This document shows positions 62,078 to 64,000 of a stretch of DNA of 64,000 nt, piece after piece. The notes under the pieces are model-generated. The model made no database searches and was not told where the DNA came from. It saw only the letters and a list, made by a program, of their open reading frames with translations. The stretch is from CAWFGW01 sp963815495. Its GTDB lineage: Bacteria > Bacteroidota > Bacteroidia > Cytophagales > JAAEPT01. The stretch covers positions 62,001 through 126,000 of the forward strand of contig CAWFGW010000010.1 of the NCBI GenBank assembly GCA_963815495.1. The letters are read 5' to 3'. Positions within the stretch are counted from its first letter, which is position 1, and the number at the start of each line of letters is the position of its first letter. Position numbers and translations under genes: made by a program.

Positions 62078-63025
62078 ATGAATATCAGGGTTTTATTTCT
62101 TTTCCTTCTTACTGCTGTTTCTCAGCCTACCTTTGCTGAACCTGACACCGTTAAAATTGGTGCTTATGTCATGAGTATCCATGACATTAATTTCCGTGAT
62201 AAAGAGTATACTATGCGTTACTGGCTTTGGATGCTTCACCACATGGAAAATCTTGATGCGGTAAAACAAACAGAAATTCCTAATGCAAAATCGGTTGAAA
62301 GGAGTGAAGTTTTCGAGGACAGCTTAGAAAATAAAGCATGGGTGATCATGAAAATGAAATCGGTCATGAAGCAATCATGGAAAGTAAATGACTACCCCTT
62401 TGATAAACAGTTTTTAAGTGTTCATTTTGAAAATACTGAGTACGACAAGGACGACTTAATTTTTGTTGCAGACTCCATTGGAAGTACTTATGATAAAGAA
62501 TTAACTGTAGATGGTTGGAGTGTGGCTGACTTTAATGTATCCACTGGAGTTAACAACTATGAAACTACCTTTGGTGACTATACTAACTCCGAAAGCTATT
62601 GTGAATATGCGACCTTCAACATTAACATGAAGTTAGAGAGAAATGCTTTTGGACTATTTTTAAAACTCTTTGTTGGTATGTATATTTCTTTTCTAATCGC
62701 TATGGTGAGTTTCTTAATACATCCTAAAGATGTAGAGCCTCGATTTGGCTTACCTGTGGGAGCATTATTTGCAGCAGTCGGTAATAAATATATTATTGAT
62801 TCTTTATTACCCGAAACTGCTTCTTTTACTTTAGTCGATTCCTTACATACGTTTACCTTCATATCTATTTTCTTAACAATTTTCGTCTCAGCTTTTGCTT
62901 TAAGTGCCTATAGGAAAAAAAATGTATATAAATACAGAAAAATAAATCGAGTAGGTGGTTTATGTGTTTTAATTACCTTTATTGTGCTTAATCTACTCAT
63001 GATTGGGTTAGCAATTTATGCTTAA
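62078..63025 (+). CDS. Pentameric ligand-gated ion channel homologue
   Basis: 315 residues. A signal peptide (about 1-20, ending FAE) leads to a beta-rich extracellular domain (about 25-195) containing the Pro-loop VNDYPFDKQFLSVHFEN, the bacterial equivalent of the Cys-loop and lacking its cysteines. Four membrane helices follow: M1 about 197-217, M2 about 224-245 (FGLPVGALFAAVGNKYIIDS), M3 about 251-272 and M4 about 290-314. Size matches GLIC/ELIC-type channels, but M2 is not close to either and holds a Lys, so gating and ion choice are unknown. Confidence 0.75.
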   Translation: MNIRVLFLFLLTAVSQPTFAEPDTVKIGAYVMSIHDINFRDKEYTMRYWLWMLHHMENLDAVKQTEIPNAKSVERSEVFEDSLENKAWVIMKMKSVMKQSWKVNDYPFDKQFLSVHFENTEYDKDDLIFVADSIGSTYDKELTVDGWSVADFNVSTGVNNYETTFGDYTNSESYCEYATFNINMKLERNAFGLFLKLFVGMYISFLIAMVSFLIHPKDVEPRFGLPVGALFAAVGNKYIIDSLLPETASFTLVDSLHTFTFISIFLTIFVSAFALSAYRKKNVYKYRKINRVGGLCVLITFIVLNLLMIGLAIYA

Positions 63026-63049
63026 GCTTACACTATAATATAGAATAGC

Positions 63050-63637
63050 ATGGAATATAATACCGAACAAATAAATCATCTCATAAGAAATAGACGTTCG
63101 CTCTATCCTCAAACTTTTAATGGTGAAATAATACCTCAATCAATTATTGAAAATATCCTTGAAAATGCGAATTGGGCCCCAACTCACGGCCTCACTCAAC
63201 CCTGGCACTTTACTGTATTTGAAGGGGTAGGATTAAAAAAATTAGCTGATTTTCAAGCAGAATTATATAAAAAGCTAACTCCTTCCGATCAATTTTCTGA
63301 CTTGAAATATGAAAAATTAATAACTAATCCATTACTATGCTCCCACATAATTTCAATAGGAATGAAAAGGAGTGAAAATGGAAAAATACCAGAGATCGAG
63401 GAGATAGAAGCTGTGGCTTGTGCTGTACAAAACATGTACTTAACCTGCACCGCCTACGGTATAGGTGCCTACTGGGGTTCTGGGGGCATTACTTATATGG
63501 ACGAAGCTAAGCCATTTTTTGATTTGGAAGAAGATGATAAACTTCTGGGCTTTTTCTTTATGGGTTATCCAAAAATTGCATGGCCAGAAGGTAAAAGAAA
63601 ACCCATTCAAGATCGTGTGAAATGGGTTAATAATTAG
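63050..63637 (+). CDS. Nitroreductase family protein
   Basis: 195 residues. The FMN-binding start is IRNRRSLYPQTFNG, with ENANWAPTHGLTQPWHFTVFEG as the ribityl/phosphate contact region. GAYWGSGGITY and LGFFFMGYPK follow at the C-terminal side. It is like the NfnB/YdjA-like small nitroreductases that reduce nitro groups or quinones with NAD(P)H. Natural substrate unknown. Confidence 0.9.
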   Translation: MEYNTEQINHLIRNRRSLYPQTFNGEIIPQSIIENILENANWAPTHGLTQPWHFTVFEGVGLKKLADFQAELYKKLTPSDQFSDLKYEKLITNPLLCSHIISIGMKRSENGKIPEIEEIEAVACAVQNMYLTCTAYGIGAYWGSGGITYMDEAKPFFDLEEDDKLLGFFFMGYPKIAWPEGKRKPIQDRVKWVNN

Positions 63638-63688
63638 AAATAATGGTTTTCTGGTTTAGTAATTCTAGTTTTATATTTTCAGTTATTC

Positions 63689-64000
63689 ATGTGTGGCATC
63701 AACTTCATTTACTCAAAAAAACAACCGATTGAAAAAAAGGTAATTGAGCAAATGATGTGGGCTACGGCTCATCGGGGACCGGATTTTTCAACTTTTATCC
63801 ATATTAATACCAATTCAAGCATTGCCCACAACCGACTATCAGTTATCGATTTATCAGGCTATGCCAATCAACCTATTGTAGTTAACAACAGATATTTCAT
63901 TTCCTTTAATGGGGAGATTTACAATTATAAGACACTTAGAATACTTCTTGAAAAGGAGGGGGTAGAATTCAAAACATATTCAGACACAGAAGTTTTAGCA
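63689..64000 (+). CDS. asnB: Asparagine synthetase (glutamine-hydrolysing), 3' partial
   Basis: 104 codons visible before the window ends. It opens MCGINFIYS, with the catalytic N-terminal Cys2 of class II glutamine amidotransferases, followed by HRGPD, NRLSVIDLSG and FNGEIYNY. The synthetase domain lies beyond the window. AsnB-like enzymes also occur in polysaccharide clusters, so the product need not be free asparagine. Confidence 0.88.
   Translation, partial: MCGINFIYSKKQPIEKKVIEQMMWATAHRGPDFSTFIHINTNSSIAHNRLSVIDLSGYANQPIVVNNRYFISFNGEIYNYKTLRILLEKEGVEFKTYSDTEVLA

Overview
The window is low-GC, gene-dense DNA from a member of the Bacteroidota, most likely a marine or freshwater flavobacterium-like lineage; genus cannot be fixed from sequence alone. 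The evidence is a type IX secretion C-terminal sorting domain on the first gene, lipoproteins with acidic residues after the lipobox Cys, family-specific genes (DUF4293, DUF1573, long NusB, DUF2795, COG2426), several promoters matching the Bacteroidota form TTTG-N19-TAnnTTTG, and the typical orders pheT-(coiled coil)-zapA-rny and nusB-DUF1573-yajC-ybbR-coaE. TTG and GTG starts are common.

Layout. 0-7 kb: a partial secreted SMP-30-like protein, a lipoprotein, a Gfo/Idh/MocA oxidoreductase, PhnA, a SulP transporter, a short flotillin-A-like membrane protein and argH. 7.5-14 kb (minus strand): rny, zapA, a coiled-coil partner, pheT, a DUF1684 protein, radC, rpsT. 14-20.6 kb: fabG, a VWA membrane protein, a DUF349 protein, DUF2795, an ABC ATPase, a rhodanese remnant and an unknown secreted protein. 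This last stretch and pheT carry at least five apparent one-base insertions that split reading frames. 20.7-27 kb: htpG, tRNA-Arg(CCT), then a bacteriophytochrome, heme oxygenase and response regulator operon divergent from an S24-type repressor across two palindromes. 27-28.6 kb: hflX and a membrane protein. 28.7-35.2 kb: a capsule/exopolysaccharide cluster (glycosyltransferase, rfbC, Wza, Wzc, PHP phosphatase, epimerase). 35.3-38.7 kb: TPR protein, ComA-like phosphosulfolactate synthase, COG2426 membrane protein, aroE. 38.7-41.2 kb: a PAS-rich HisKA_2 kinase with its receiver. 41-49 kb: uvrB, a cold-shock-domain protein, a polytopic membrane protein, a PorE-like OmpA protein, a small exported protein, DUF4293, truA. 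49-54 kb: two ABC exporters flanking a nested inverted-repeat element. 54-58.3 kb: the nusB-to-coaE operon and a beta-barrel protein.

58.4-59.5 kb is the most unusual part. A complete tRNA-Arg(ACG) is followed by three head-to-tail 353-bp units. Each has the tRNA 3' part, a terminator hairpin and an ORF for a small GIY-YIG nuclease. Between units sits a tRNA-like remnant whose anticodon arm is replaced by a perfect 18-bp palindrome. This looks like a minimal tRNA-associated nuclease element that has amplified in tandem. The window ends with a DUF421 protein, CorA with an altered GMN motif, a hemerythrin-like protein, a pentameric ligand-gated channel homologue, a nitroreductase and the start of an asparagine synthetase.

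All calls are from reading the sequence; no database search was run.
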